DNA from: Psychrobacter sp. GP33
Lineage (GTDB): Bacteria > Pseudomonadota > Gammaproteobacteria > Pseudomonadales > Moraxellaceae
Direction: 5' to 3'
DNA: 64,000 nt
NCBI RefSeq assembly: GCF_014119005.1
Contig: NZ_JACGYX010000002.1
Location: 248,001-312,000, forward strand
In this document: piece by piece, positions 45,819 to 57,345 of the stretch
How positions within the stretch are numbered: position 1 is the stretch's first letter
Layout: each line of letters starts with the position of its first letter
The notes under the pieces: model-generated
Seen by the model: the letters and a program-made list of their open reading frames with translations, nothing else
What the model was told of the DNA's origin: nothing
Database searches by the model: none
Program-made: the position numbers and the translations under genes

Positions 45819-45852
45819 AAAATACCAAACTTTTGAGTTTGGTATTTTTTTA
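45819..45852 (+). terminator. rho-independent terminator after the class V aminotransferase
   Basis: AAAATACCAAACT and AGTTTGGTATTTTTT-like arms (CTTTTGAG loop region) followed by seven T. Confidence 0.85.
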
Positions 45853-45953
45853 CCTATTTATTATACTTTATAATATAATGTTTAATAATATATAGATTTT
45901 AAAATTATATTTCAAAGAACAGCATTGATAAAAATTAGCAGAGGCGAACCGTT

Positions 45954-46391
45954 ATGAGTATACAGATAGACTGGCAAGCTTTTACTCCAATATCACTGGC
46001 AGGCGGCTTGATAATAGGGGCGGCAACTGTATTGTTATTACTGGGAATTGGGCGTATTGCGGGTATTAGTGGTGTTGCTTCAAGCTTACTTAAGCCCAAA
46101 AAAGTAGAGTTATGGCAAGTGCTATTTGTAGCGGGTTTGGTGATATCGCCGCTGCTGTATCAACTGGTAGCGCCATTGCCGATTGTAGATATAACTAGCT
46201 CATTACCGTTGTTAATTGGCGCAGGATTACTTGTTGGTTTTGGCACGCGGCTGGGTTCGGGTTGCACTAGCGGTCATGGTATTTGCGGTAATGCGCGCCT
46301 GTCGCCTCGGTCGATGGCAGCAACAGTGACCTTTATGCTGTTTGGTATTCTGACAGTTTATCTTGGTAGGCAGTTATTGGGCTTGATTTGA
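45954..46391 (+). CDS. YeeE/YedE-family transporter half (PmpA-like)
   Basis: 145 residues, four membrane helices. It carries the signature GFGTRLGSGCTSGHGICGNA, with conserved Cys thought to pass sulfur species (thiosulfate in the TsuA subfamily). This is the N-terminal half; the C-terminal half is a separate gene downstream at 46489. GAGGCG precedes the ATG. Probable role: import or export of a reduced sulfur compound through the inner membrane. Confidence 0.9.
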   Translation: MSIQIDWQAFTPISLAGGLIIGAATVLLLLGIGRIAGISGVASSLLKPKKVELWQVLFVAGLVISPLLYQLVAPLPIVDITSSLPLLIGAGLLVGFGTRLGSGCTSGHGICGNARLSPRSMAATVTFMLFGILTVYLGRQLLGLI

Positions 46392-46488
46392 CCATGTCAT
46401 CACGCATGGCTGAGACTAAGAGTGCTAAGACCGTATTGAAGTCGATTTATAAACGCTTGTATCAACAAATAAAGTGCGAGAAATAATA

Positions 46489-46923
46489 ATGCTAAAAAAT
46501 ACGATACTAAAAAACATGATTGGGCTGTTAACAGGGTTATTGTTTGGGTTTGGATTATTGATATCAGGCATGACCAATCCGGCTAAAGTACAAGGGTTTT
46601 TGGACGTGTTCGGTGCTTGGGATATCTCATTGGCACTGGTAATGGGTGGCGGCTTAATAGCGGCAATCGTTGGCGTACAAATAGCGAAACGTCAAAAAGT
46701 CAGCTGGATTGACACGCCGATAGAACTGCCAACCAAAACGGCTATTAATAAAAAACTCCTCATCGGGGCGATGCTATTTGGGATAGGTTGGGGCTTGGTC
46801 GGTATTTGCCCTGGACCTGGTATTGTGTTGCTTGGTACAGGAGTTTGGCAAGCCTATGTCTTTATACCTGCCATGATTATTGGGATGCTGATATATCAAT
46901 GGCTTGAGCCGAAATTAAACTAA
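46489..46923 (+). CDS. YeeE/YedE-family transporter half (PmpB-like, DUF6691)
   Basis: About 144 residues from ATG 46489 (a GTG five codons upstream is less likely). Four membrane helices with GFGLLISGMTNPAKVQGFLD and the second Cys motif GWGLVGICPGPGIVLLGTG. It pairs with the gene 97 bases upstream to rebuild a full YeeE/YedE transporter, as in other proteobacteria where the two halves are separate genes. A terminator follows. Confidence 0.9.
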   Translation: MLKNTILKNMIGLLTGLLFGFGLLISGMTNPAKVQGFLDVFGAWDISLALVMGGGLIAAIVGVQIAKRQKVSWIDTPIELPTKTAINKKLLIGAMLFGIGWGLVGICPGPGIVLLGTGVWQAYVFIPAMIIGMLIYQWLEPKLN

Positions 46924-46944
46924 CAGCAAAATTAAAAAATAAGT

Positions 46945-46983
46945 AAAAAGGTCAGCCTAACTTTTATTAGGGTGACCTTTTTT
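46945..46983. terminator. terminator between the transporter genes and the convergent acyl-CoA ligase
   Basis: AAAAAGGTCA and TGACCTTTTTT arms with an inner CCTAA/TTAGG pairing; A and T tracts on both sides. Confidence 0.85.
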
Positions 46984-47011
46984 ATCATAAATAACTTACT
47001 ATTTTATAAGA

Positions 47012-48676
47012 TTATTCTGGATTTATAGTTACTTTACTGGTTTCATGCGCCATTGATTTGGCGGCTTGGCGCAATTCGAACTTTTGCACTTTGCCTGTAC
47101 TGGTTTTTGGAATTTCGGCAAAAATAATGTGCTTGGGTACTTTGAATCCTGCTAAATACTGTCGGCAATGTTCAATCACGGCATCACGCTGCAAGGTGCT
47201 ACCGTCATATATTTCGATAAAAGCAATCGGTACTTCGCCCCATTTATCATCGGGCGCGGCAACAACGGCACAACTTTGAATTGCAGGCATTTTATATAAG
47301 ACATTTTCGACTTCAATACTGGAGATATTCTCACCGCCCGATATGATGACGTCTTTTAGTCTATCCATGATTTTAATATAACCATCAGGCTGTTTGACGC
47401 CTAAGTCTCCGGTTCGAAACCAACCATCAGCAAACGCGGCTTCAGTGGCTTTGCGACTTTTTAGATAGCCTTTCATCACCATATTGCCGCGCAGAGCAAG
47501 CTCGCCCATATCTTCACCATCAGCTTTTACTGGCTCGGTGGTGCCTTGCTTGAAGACGTCAAAGCCAGTCATAAGGTGCGAGATGACACCTTGGCTTGAT
47601 TTCTTTTGGGCGCGGGCGGCAATATCGAGCGCAGCCCAATCGTTTTGTTCCGCACAAACCGTCACCGGTCCATACACTTCCGTCAGTCCATAAACGTGGG
47701 TGATATCAAAGCCCATTTCTTCCATGTGTGTCAGCATGGTTTCTGACGGCGGCGCACCGGCAACCCAGCCTTTAACGGTGTGAGTAATCGCGGCTTTATA
47801 TTCAGGTTTACCATTAGCAATCATGTTATGAACCACAGGCGCGGAGCAATAATGGGTGACTTTATATTTGGCAATTAGTTGTAACATTAAATCCGCATCC
47901 ATTTTTCGCAAACAGACATTGACGCCTGCGCGTTCAGCGATAGACCACGGAAAGCACCAACCATTACAATGGAATAAAGGCAATGTCCATAGATACATCG
48001 GATGCTTGGGCATATCCCAATCTAGTATGTTAGAAATGGCGTTGAGCGCTGCACCGCGATGATGGTAAACCACACCTTTTGGCGTGCCTGTCGTACCAGA
48101 GGTATAGTTGAGAGAAATCGCATCCCACTCATCTAGCGATCTTTCCCAATTGTCTAAGTCGTCTGAGCTTTCGATTAATTCTTCATAACTCATTTGCCCG
48201 AATCTTTCCACATCAACAGCGATATCGGTGGCATGAATGATGATTAAGTTGGGAAAAGTTTCAATAATCAGCTCTGCAAGGTCGGCAAACTCACTATCCA
48301 TGATTAATACTTTGGCTTCAGAATGTTGCAAGCAAAAAGTGAGCGCATTAATATCGAGGCGGGTATTTAAGGTGCACAATACACCTGCTGACATCGGTAC
48401 GCCAAACGCACATTCAACCATAGCGGGAGTATTTGGCATCATTACTGCGACGGTGTCATTTTTATCAATACCAAGTTTACGCAAACCGTCCGCCAGTTGC
48501 CGGCAACGCGTAAAAGTCTGCTGCCACGTTTGGGTAAAATTATTATGCTCAAGGTCATCATAGATAATGGCAGTATTGTTTGGATAAACCTGCGCGCTAC
48601 GGATAATAAAATCAATGGGTGTTAGCGGCTGATAATTGGCATCATTTTTACCAAGTCCGGTATGAAAGTCGGTCAT
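47012..48676 (-). CDS. AMP-forming acyl-CoA synthetase (fatty-acid or methylmercaptopropionate-CoA ligase type)
   Basis: 554-residue ANL-superfamily ligase activating a carboxylic acid to its CoA thioester. P-loop-like ISLNYTSGTTGTPKGVVYHH, core GLTEVYGPVTVC, WFRTGDLGVKQPDGYIKIMD, RLKDVIISGGENISSIEVEN and the catalytic Lys in PKTSTGKVQKFELRQ. The HHRGA and FHCNGWCFPW segments are typical of the medium-chain/MMPA-CoA ligase clade (DmdB and relatives). Divergent from the dienoyl-CoA reductase gene, it fits a fatty-acid degradation role; exact substrate uncertain. The start at 48676 has an AAGGATTATCACA ribosome site. Confidence 0.92.
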   Translation of the reverse strand: MTDFHTGLGKNDANYQPLTPIDFIIRSAQVYPNNTAIIYDDLEHNNFTQTWQQTFTRCRQLADGLRKLGIDKNDTVAVMMPNTPAMVECAFGVPMSAGVLCTLNTRLDINALTFCLQHSEAKVLIMDSEFADLAELIIETFPNLIIIHATDIAVDVERFGQMSYEELIESSDDLDNWERSLDEWDAISLNYTSGTTGTPKGVVYHHRGAALNAISNILDWDMPKHPMYLWTLPLFHCNGWCFPWSIAERAGVNVCLRKMDADLMLQLIAKYKVTHYCSAPVVHNMIANGKPEYKAAITHTVKGWVAGAPPSETMLTHMEEMGFDITHVYGLTEVYGPVTVCAEQNDWAALDIAARAQKKSSQGVISHLMTGFDVFKQGTTEPVKADGEDMGELALRGNMVMKGYLKSRKATEAAFADGWFRTGDLGVKQPDGYIKIMDRLKDVIISGGENISSIEVENVLYKMPAIQSCAVVAAPDDKWGEVPIAFIEIYDGSTLQRDAVIEHCRQYLAGFKVPKHIIFAEIPKTSTGKVQKFELRQAAKSMAHETSKVTINPE

Positions 48677-48922
48677 TGTGATAATCCTTTATCTAAATGA
48701 AAATGGTTGGTTTGTACAATTAGTTGGATAGCGTATTCATAATTATTATAGATAAGCAGAACTAAAAAGTAAGATGGATTTGTAACTGGTTTGCACTGTG
48801 CGCCATTGTTTTTTAAGAACAGCAATTATTGCTCACTCGTCAGTCGCGTGCATGAATGGCTGATAATAATGGCGGTGTGATACGATAGGTGACAACTGTC
48901 TATTAATATTATTTATTGATAG

Positions 48923-51121
<2,199 letters not shown>

Positions 51122-51134
51122 AATCTAGTAAAAT

Positions 51135-51173
51135 TATAATGGTAGGTTAGCAATATCGTAACCTACCATTATA
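51135..51173. terminator. perfect 15-bp inverted repeat between convergent genes
   Basis: TATAATGGTAGGTTA and TAACCTACCATTATA flank a nine-base loop. No T-tract, but the position between fadH and the HEPN gene suggests a bidirectional terminator. Confidence 0.7.
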
Positions 51174-51176
51174 AAA

Positions 51177-52541
51177 CTATGAATTCATAACTTTCTTCAT
51201 TTTGTATTTCTCATCCTCACATATTTCAGATAATTCAACATATGCGCTTTTTAACTTTGCTTCATAAGGGCTAAGCTCTAAACCTAACTTATAAAATATT
51301 ATGCATGCAGAAAGTATGGTTGGACACGCAAGCTGAAATGGGTCAAAACCTAATTCTGTTCCATAAGTCTTGTAAATGCTTTGTCTTCCGTGGACAAAAT
51401 CTGATCTTAACTTATATACCTTTTCGGCTTTGGTAGACCACTCGTCAATCTCGCCATGATATACAGCAATCAAGCAGGAAACTCTGCGACAAAAGTTTTT
51501 TGTTATACCTTCGTTTTTTTCTCCATTTTTCACAGTTACTAACCTTTCCATTGCTGTGACTAGCTTAACAACTTGGGCGCTACTGTTATTGTCTCTAGAA
51601 GCATCACCAAACCAATAAAAAGCATCAATTAAACGGTCTGCCAAAAATTCTGTATTACTAGGAGATACTGCGCGTGATATAAGTTTTGCGATAACGAGTC
51701 CTAAATCTGATTTTAAGTCTTCTTCAAAAGAATCCCAGAAACCTTGTAAATCTTCGCTAAAAGAATATGAACCACCAATCCAGTATTCATCATCATTGTT
51801 GTTGGCAATATAATGGGTAATATCACTTTTAGTAGGGTTGCTAATTAGGTTTACTTGAGCGGCTTCAAACTCATGAAGAGTGGTAAAAACCTTAATAACC
51901 CCAAAGATAAATTCTGCAGTATTTTGCGCCCGATTTTTACTCATTTTATTCGAGCACTTCGGTATTGTGATACTAAGAAGGCAGTTAAAGCTATTGTGGT
52001 TATTACTTTTCACAAAGCGGTTATAGTTTCTATTATCGCTGACTTTTGCGTAAACACTATCTTTGTGAATTATTTTTACATTACCTATCTGTATCTCTTT
52101 GTCAAGGCTGAGACTAGGTGCATTAAAAGGAAAAAAGTAAGTTATCTCTTGTGCTTTTGCATTAACATTTTTACGTACTTTTGATATCAGTTTCATGCAG
52201 CCAGATGCATCAAAAGCTCTCTTATTTTTTAAATGTAAATATAATGAACTTCTAATTTCATAAATGCACTCATTGACTGTTATGTTATCTAGCGATAGAC
52301 ACTGTCTTTTAGCAATTTCATATAGTTTTTTTTGAGCTTTAGAAGAAAGAAAAAACTGAACTTGATTTTCAATTGCTTCTCTAGCATTTTGTTGAGATTG
52401 TAATGTAGAGGCTATACGGTCAATATCGCTATCAAATTCTTTGCTATACATTTCAGGAGACAGCTTGAAAATCTCTCTTAAAGATTTTATCTCCTCAAAA
52501 ATAATATTGAAATCTTCAATATCTTCTTTAGTAGCACTCAT
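51177..52541 (-). CDS. HEPN (Apea-like) domain protein, orphan
   Basis: 454 residues. The C-terminal third (from about 290) matches an Apea-like HEPN domain: LVTAMERLVTVKNGEKNEG, ITKNFCRRVSCLIAVYHGE and YKLRSDFVHGRQSIYKTYG, with Arg379 and His384 forming the R-x4-H motif of HEPN ribonucleases. The N-terminus is helical (EDIEDFNIIFEEIKSLREIF) and the middle beta-rich, not recognised. No signal peptide. The gene is AT-rich (18 G/C in 51241-51300, against 25 at 50221-50280 in fadH), so probably acquired. HEPN proteins often act in phage defence or toxin systems, but no partner gene is adjacent. Function inferred only. Confidence 0.75.
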   Translation of the reverse strand: MSATKEDIEDFNIIFEEIKSLREIFKLSPEMYSKEFDSDIDRIASTLQSQQNAREAIENQVQFFLSSKAQKKLYEIAKRQCLSLDNITVNECIYEIRSSLYLHLKNKRAFDASGCMKLISKVRKNVNAKAQEITYFFPFNAPSLSLDKEIQIGNVKIIHKDSVYAKVSDNRNYNRFVKSNNHNSFNCLLSITIPKCSNKMSKNRAQNTAEFIFGVIKVFTTLHEFEAAQVNLISNPTKSDITHYIANNNDDEYWIGGSYSFSEDLQGFWDSFEEDLKSDLGLVIAKLISRAVSPSNTEFLADRLIDAFYWFGDASRDNNSSAQVVKLVTAMERLVTVKNGEKNEGITKNFCRRVSCLIAVYHGEIDEWSTKAEKVYKLRSDFVHGRQSIYKTYGTELGFDPFQLACPTILSACIIFYKLGLELSPYEAKLKSAYVELSEICEDEKYKMKKVMNS

Positions 52542-52720
52542 AGAATAAAGACCTTTTTATTTTATAAAAAAACTATATTATTGTTATTATTAGCTTTTAT
52601 ATATAGATAAACCTTAATCTGTCTAACCAACCACGCCTTAACCGCATCAGATTGCCCCACTAAATCAGCATGTGATTCCTTTAATTCATAAAGACAGGAT
52701 AGGGCAATAGGGGCATTATC

Positions 52721-53422
52721 CTAACGCTTTTTGCTCATCTCAGATAATAAATCGAGTTGCATCTCTTGTATTTCAGCCAGCCTATCCCATTGATGCATTA
52801 ATAGATGATCAAGTTTTTCATGCAAATGTTGAATTTCAAGCTCGGCTTTTAGGTTGATTTGATAATCATTTTCTGAGCGCAATCGGTCTTTGGTTTCCTG
52901 TCTATTTTGGCTCATCATAATCACAGGGGCTTGAATCGCAGCGATACAGGACAATATTAAATTCAATAGAATAAACGGATAAGGATCAGCAGGATGGGCG
53001 ACCATCACCACGGTATTGATGATAATCCAAATGGCTAAAAAAATAGCAAAACAAATAAGAAACGTCCAACTGCCCCCAAACGTGGCAATTTTATCTGCCA
53101 ATCGTTCACCAAACGTCCATTCTTGCTCTAGGGTCGTATCAACATCTTTGGTGATGAGTTCATGATGTTGCATACTTTTAATCAATTCAGATTCAAGGTT
53201 GGTCACCTCACCTTTTTCAGACTTTAGCGATGCTTGAACGTACTGCATACGATACTTACTTAAATCGGTTGGGCAAATATAATCGTTAGGTGAGCATTCT
53301 GGAAAATCATGTGAGATTTCTGCGGTAATGGTTTTGCGAACTGCGCCTATAGGTGTGAGGCTTTTTATAGGATAATTTTGTCCACAGACCATACAGTGAT
53401 GAGATTCATTTTTTTTATTCAT
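52721..53422 (-). CDS. DUF1003-family inner-membrane protein
   Basis: About 233 residues from ATG 53422, which has AAAAGGTG upstream (the alternative GTG at 53428 is weaker). The N-terminus has Cys pairs (HHCMVCGQNYP and DYICPTDLSKY) that may bind metal. The DUF1003 core follows, FGERLADKIATFGGSWTFLI, two membrane helices, HPADPYPFILLNLILSCIAA, PVIMMSQNRQ and a C-terminal coiled-coil stretch (AELEIQHLHEKLDHLLMHQW). Function unknown; related proteins are linked to cyclic-nucleotide or K+ physiology without proof. Confidence 0.9.
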   Translation of the reverse strand: MNKKNESHHCMVCGQNYPIKSLTPIGAVRKTITAEISHDFPECSPNDYICPTDLSKYRMQYVQASLKSEKGEVTNLESELIKSMQHHELITKDVDTTLEQEWTFGERLADKIATFGGSWTFLICFAIFLAIWIIINTVVMVAHPADPYPFILLNLILSCIAAIQAPVIMMSQNRQETKDRLRSENDYQINLKAELEIQHLHEKLDHLLMHQWDRLAEIQEMQLDLLSEMSKKR

Positions 53423-53549
53423 AACCACACCTTTTTATGATAATCGTAGCGTTGTTGGATAAGGTAGACATGAAAGTGCTGTGTAAAGCATACTGCTGAA
53501 CATATCTGTCCTTATTAGCTGACCAATAAACTTAACCTTATAAACAAAT

Positions 53550-54569
53550 CTAACCCTCCATCTCTCCAATCAGCCACTGCTCAAAATCATTAATTTGATC
53601 TGATAAATCTGAATTCGCTGTTTGCAACTTATCAAGCTTATCTTGAATCTCATGCTTATCGTATTTGATGCCAGTCAACGTGTCTTTTAGCAGGTCAATC
53701 AACTCAACGTTTAGCGCGTCAGAGAAAATGACCACTTCCGCAATTACCGCTTGCTTCACATCCATATGCAAATCAATCATGCCCCAATCAAAGCGCGTTT
53801 CAATACGATGCGAGAACTCCGGCGTTTTACTAAAGCGCCAATCCCAATCCGCCATTTGCTGATAGTATTTGTTCAAAGACGGCTCTTTTGCGAGCGTGTT
53901 TTCGTCCAATTCCTCTACTGCCACCGTCTGCCCGTAATACTCACAAAACGCCTCGATAATGGCGTCAGATAAGACTTCATGATTAATCGCATCATTGAAA
54001 TCGACCAAATTAGCCACTCGCGAGCGTACCGATTTGATGCCTTTGGCATGCAGTTTGAGTGGATGCGGATTGAGATAATCGCCAAGCTTTTGCATGTTGG
54101 CATTGACCAGTAGCGTCCCATGATGAAAGCTGCGGTCTACTGCGTGTTTAAAAGCGCTACCGGATATTTTTTTATCGCCTACTTGCATGTCATTACGCCC
54201 AGACAGCGTGGCATCGATGCCTAGTTTTTTTAAGGCGTTAATGATAATGGTAAAGTTTGCGTGTTGATCGTAGTCGTTTTTAGGAGATAAAAAGGTAAAG
54301 TTGGTATTGCCCAAATCATGAAATACCGCACCGCCACCACTTTGCCGCCGTGCTAGAAATACGTTGTCTTCTTCCATTTTGTCAGTCTTGCATTCCACCC
54401 ACGGATTTTGCGAGCGCCCGATGACGACGGTTTCAGAATTGCGCCATAAAAATAGCGTGTGCGAATGGGACGCTTTTTTATCATTGCCAAGTGTATTAAA
54501 TATCCAGTCTTCGGTTGCCAAGTTAAACCAAGGATTGGTCACGGCAGATTTTAAGATGCGTAGTTTCAT
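53550..54569 (-). CDS. lplA: lipoate-protein ligase A
   Basis: Attaches scavenged lipoate to E2 and H proteins using ATP. Start MKLRILKSAVTNPWFNLATE at 54569 has AGGAG upstream. Motifs: LFLWRNSETVVIGRSQNPW, ARRQSGGGAVFHDLGNTNFT, the Lys in GDKKISGSAFKHAVDRSFHH and HGTLLVNANMQKLGDYLN. The C-terminal LplA accessory domain is present (to residue 339), so it is an E. coli-like full-length ligase. Single gene here. Confidence 0.95.
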   Translation of the reverse strand: MKLRILKSAVTNPWFNLATEDWIFNTLGNDKKASHSHTLFLWRNSETVVIGRSQNPWVECKTDKMEEDNVFLARRQSGGGAVFHDLGNTNFTFLSPKNDYDQHANFTIIINALKKLGIDATLSGRNDMQVGDKKISGSAFKHAVDRSFHHGTLLVNANMQKLGDYLNPHPLKLHAKGIKSVRSRVANLVDFNDAINHEVLSDAIIEAFCEYYGQTVAVEELDENTLAKEPSLNKYYQQMADWDWRFSKTPEFSHRIETRFDWGMIDLHMDVKQAVIAEVVIFSDALNVELIDLLKDTLTGIKYDKHEIQDKLDKLQTANSDLSDQINDFEQWLIGEMEG

Positions 54570-54907
54570 GTATTGAACTCCTAATTTGATTAGCACGAAT
54601 TTGATTGAAATAAGTTGGATTAGCTCAAATCTGAATAGTGGGTTGAATAGCTAGTTGCCTTGTCTAGCGTCAGTTGATTATTGAGTGGCTATTCTTAAAG
54701 GGTTGGTAAGCGTCGTTAATCAGTTGATTTTATTAATAATGGTGTTTTATCAAGCAGGCGTGTTTGTTTGTAAAAATAGATTGAATAATGAGTCTTACCC
54801 CTTATAAAAGCCTTCTTCTCAATCAATGAGAATCATCAATTTATAGTGATAATCTAACATTTATCACTCATTCATTACTTATTTTTAATGATAAGCAAGG
54901 CAATCTC
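54570..54907. other. divergent intergenic region, nothing recognised
   Basis: 338 AT-rich bases between lplA and the OYE-family reductase. Promoters must lie here but no clear consensus or operator palindrome is visible. Confidence 0.5.
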
Positions 54908-56014
54908 ATGGCACATGATAACTTATTTGAACCTATTAAAATGGGCACGCAAACGTTAAAGAATCGCATCATTATGGCACCGTTAACCCGCCTACGCGCC
55001 GTTGAGCCGGGTGATGTACCGACGGCATTGGCAGGTGAGTATTACTCGCAGCGCGTTGGTGCAGGATTGATTATTGCAGAAGCAACGCAAGTATCTTTTC
55101 AGGCGAAAGGCTATGCGGGCGCACCGGGCGTGCATACCCAAGACCAGATGACCGCGTGGAAAGTGATTGTCGATAATGTCCATGCCAAAGGCGGCAAGAT
55201 TGTGTTGCAACTTTGGCATACGGGTTTGGTCGCGCATAAAAGTGTACAGCCTGATAGCCAAGCGCCTATCTCAGCATCTGATGTTGACGTTGGTATTCGT
55301 ACCTCGCTGCGTGATAGCGATAATCAAGCCATCCGTGTCGATGCAACGCAACCGCGTCCTGCCACCCTTGATGAGATTCAGCAAGTCGTTGCTGACTTCG
55401 CCCATGCCACGCGTAACGCGCGCGCTGCCGGTTTTGATGGTATTGAGATTCATGGGGCACATGGGTATTTGCTGCATCAATTTTGGGTTGAACATACCAA
55501 TAAGCGCACGGACGAATATGGTGGCAGCAAGGAAAATCGCGCCCGCCTAACGCTTGAGGTTATCGATGCTTGTATTGAAGCATGGGATGCGGAGCATGTA
55601 GGCATTCGTATTTCGCCCCTTGGTACTTTTAATAATGTTGAAGCTGGGTATCATGAAGATGAGAATATTTGGCTGATTGAGCAGATGAATAAGCGCGGGA
55701 TTATGTATCTGCATTTATCTGAACCGGACTGGGCAGGTGGTACACCTTATAGCAATAATTTCCGTCAGCGCGTGCGTGATACCTTTGATAATTTAATCAT
55801 TGCCGCAGGTGGTTATACCGCAGACAAAGCGGAAAAGAATATCCGTGATGGCTATATTGATGCGGTGGCATTTGGGCGTGATTATATCGCCACGCCAGAT
55901 TTGGCAGAGCGTATTCGTCAAGGCGTACCCTTTAATAAGCAGCACCCTGAAACGTTTTATGGTGGCGGTACGGTTGGCTATACCGATTATCCGTTTATGG
56001 ATGGCGACCAATAA
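54908..56014 (+). CDS. nemA: alkene reductase of the Old Yellow Enzyme family (NemA-like)
   Basis: FMN enzyme reducing activated C=C bonds, N-ethylmaleimide and nitro-esters. Motifs: NLFEPIKMGTQTLKNRIIMA (FMN site), PLTRLRAVEPGDVPTAL, QLWHTGLVAHKSVQPDSQAP, DGIEIHGAHGYLLHQFWVEH (His/His pair of the substrate site is HGAH), NKRTDEYGGSKENRARLTLE and FGRDYIATPDLAERIRQGV. 368 residues, typical. AAGCAAGGCAATCTC ribosome site. No TetR-type NemR gene lies next to it, unlike E. coli. Confidence 0.93.
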   Translation: MAHDNLFEPIKMGTQTLKNRIIMAPLTRLRAVEPGDVPTALAGEYYSQRVGAGLIIAEATQVSFQAKGYAGAPGVHTQDQMTAWKVIVDNVHAKGGKIVLQLWHTGLVAHKSVQPDSQAPISASDVDVGIRTSLRDSDNQAIRVDATQPRPATLDEIQQVVADFAHATRNARAAGFDGIEIHGAHGYLLHQFWVEHTNKRTDEYGGSKENRARLTLEVIDACIEAWDAEHVGIRISPLGTFNNVEAGYHEDENIWLIEQMNKRGIMYLHLSEPDWAGGTPYSNNFRQRVRDTFDNLIIAAGGYTADKAEKNIRDGYIDAVAFGRDYIATPDLAERIRQGVPFNKQHPETFYGGGTVGYTDYPFMDGDQ

Positions 56015-56043
56015 CGCCTCGTTAGATTGATTATTAATTCAAT

Positions 56044-56079
56044 AAAAAGCCACCTTATCATTCATAAGGTGGCTTTTTT
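56044..56079. terminator. bidirectional terminator (nemA / pirin gene)
   Basis: AAAAAGCCACCTTAT and ATAAGGTGGCTTTTT around CATTC; T-tracts on both strands. Confidence 0.92.
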
Positions 56080-56126
56080 ATGCCGGTTAATCTGCTTATT
56101 TTAACCGGTTATTTGTAGTGTGGTTT

Positions 56127-57137
56127 TTAACCAAAATTACCGTTTTGATAATCACGAAAGGTTTGGTTCAGTTCTTCTTGCGTGGTCATCACAAAAGGAC
56201 CATGGGCGGCAATCGGCTCGCCAATCGGTTCACCGCTTAATAATAATAGTTTAACAATGGGCGTATCTGCTGAATCTGAGCACTCAGGATAGGTTAGGGT
56301 AATGATGTCTGCAGTTGTTTCTGTAGCTGTTTCTTTTATAGAAGATTCTTTAGATTGCAAGGCGTTAGGCGCTTTAAACTGTACCAGTTGTCCAGCCGTC
56401 ACTTCTGTGTCGTTAATCAGTAGCGACCCGCTTTGTACCAGTATCATTAGGTTATGACTGGCAGGTAGGCTCAATGTCGTCGTGCCTGTGGTATGGAGTT
56501 CAATATCCCAAACGTTAATGGGCGTAAAGGTTCTCGCAGCGCCAGTTACTCCGTTGAAATCACCAGCAATAATCGTCGCTTGACCTATTGGCGACTGGTT
56601 GCTGGAATAATCACTGTCATCAGCGTTCCTATCAACGTCGTTATCTCCATATAATGTCGTTGTCGGTAGTGTTGCCCGCTCGAGCGCCTGATAATGCGCA
56701 TCCGTGAGCTTATGTTGCTGTGGCAGATTGACCCACATTTGCGCCATACTAAACATGCCGCCTTGCTTGCCAAATGCTGGCGAGTGAAACTCTTCATGAG
56801 TAATACCACGCCCTGCGGTCATCCATTGGACATCGCCTTCACGAATAATACCGCTACCACCAGTTGAGTCCTTATGGCTAATTTCGCCAGCGTAGGCAAT
56901 GGTCACCGTCTCAAAGCCTTTATGCGGATGCTGACCGATGCCGCGCGGCTGCGTGTCATAGTCAGGATTAACAGCAAAGGTGGTCGGCTCGCCATAATCT
57001 AGCAATAGAAAAGGGTCAGTATGCTGATAATTAAAGTCAGGCTGCGGCTGTAAATGATTGACCAACGTTTGCACCCGAAAGCCATCACCTACCCAGTAGC
57101 TTCTTTTGTTCCCATGAATATGTTGAATGGCGCGCAC
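56127..57137 (-). CDS. pirin-family protein
   Basis: Two-cupin protein of 336 residues (longer than the usual ~290 through polar insertions such as NDVDRNADDSDYSSNQSPIG). N-terminal cupin with the metal ligands in QHPHKGFETVTIAYAGEISH, VQWMTAGRGITHEEFHS and AQMWVNLPQQHK; the C-terminal part ends LLLLSGEPIGEPIAAHGPFV MTTQEELNQTF across two segments. Bacterial pirins bind iron; some have quercetinase activity or tune pyruvate dehydrogenase. A specific role is not assignable. Divergent gene order and a shared terminator suggest a single-gene unit. Confidence 0.93.
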   Translation of the reverse strand: MRAIQHIHGNKRSYWVGDGFRVQTLVNHLQPQPDFNYQHTDPFLLLDYGEPTTFAVNPDYDTQPRGIGQHPHKGFETVTIAYAGEISHKDSTGGSGIIREGDVQWMTAGRGITHEEFHSPAFGKQGGMFSMAQMWVNLPQQHKLTDAHYQALERATLPTTTLYGDNDVDRNADDSDYSSNQSPIGQATIIAGDFNGVTGAARTFTPINVWDIELHTTGTTTLSLPASHNLMILVQSGSLLINDTEVTAGQLVQFKAPNALQSKESSIKETATETTADIITLTYPECSDSADTPIVKLLLLSGEPIGEPIAAHGPFVMTTQEELNQTFRDYQNGNFG

Positions 57138-57345
57138 TATTATCTTCCTATCATAATATTTTATATATAATAGAAATTATATACTAATCAATAGTTATGC
57201 ATTGATGATGAATTGGCATAAGCTCATCAATACTAATTCCTATTTAACAATACGCGCTTGATTTTCTCAATGATTAGGTCTCTAAATACTTATGTCTCTA
57301 AATATTTAGATCTTTCAATGACCTTTTTTTTTGACTATTAATAAG

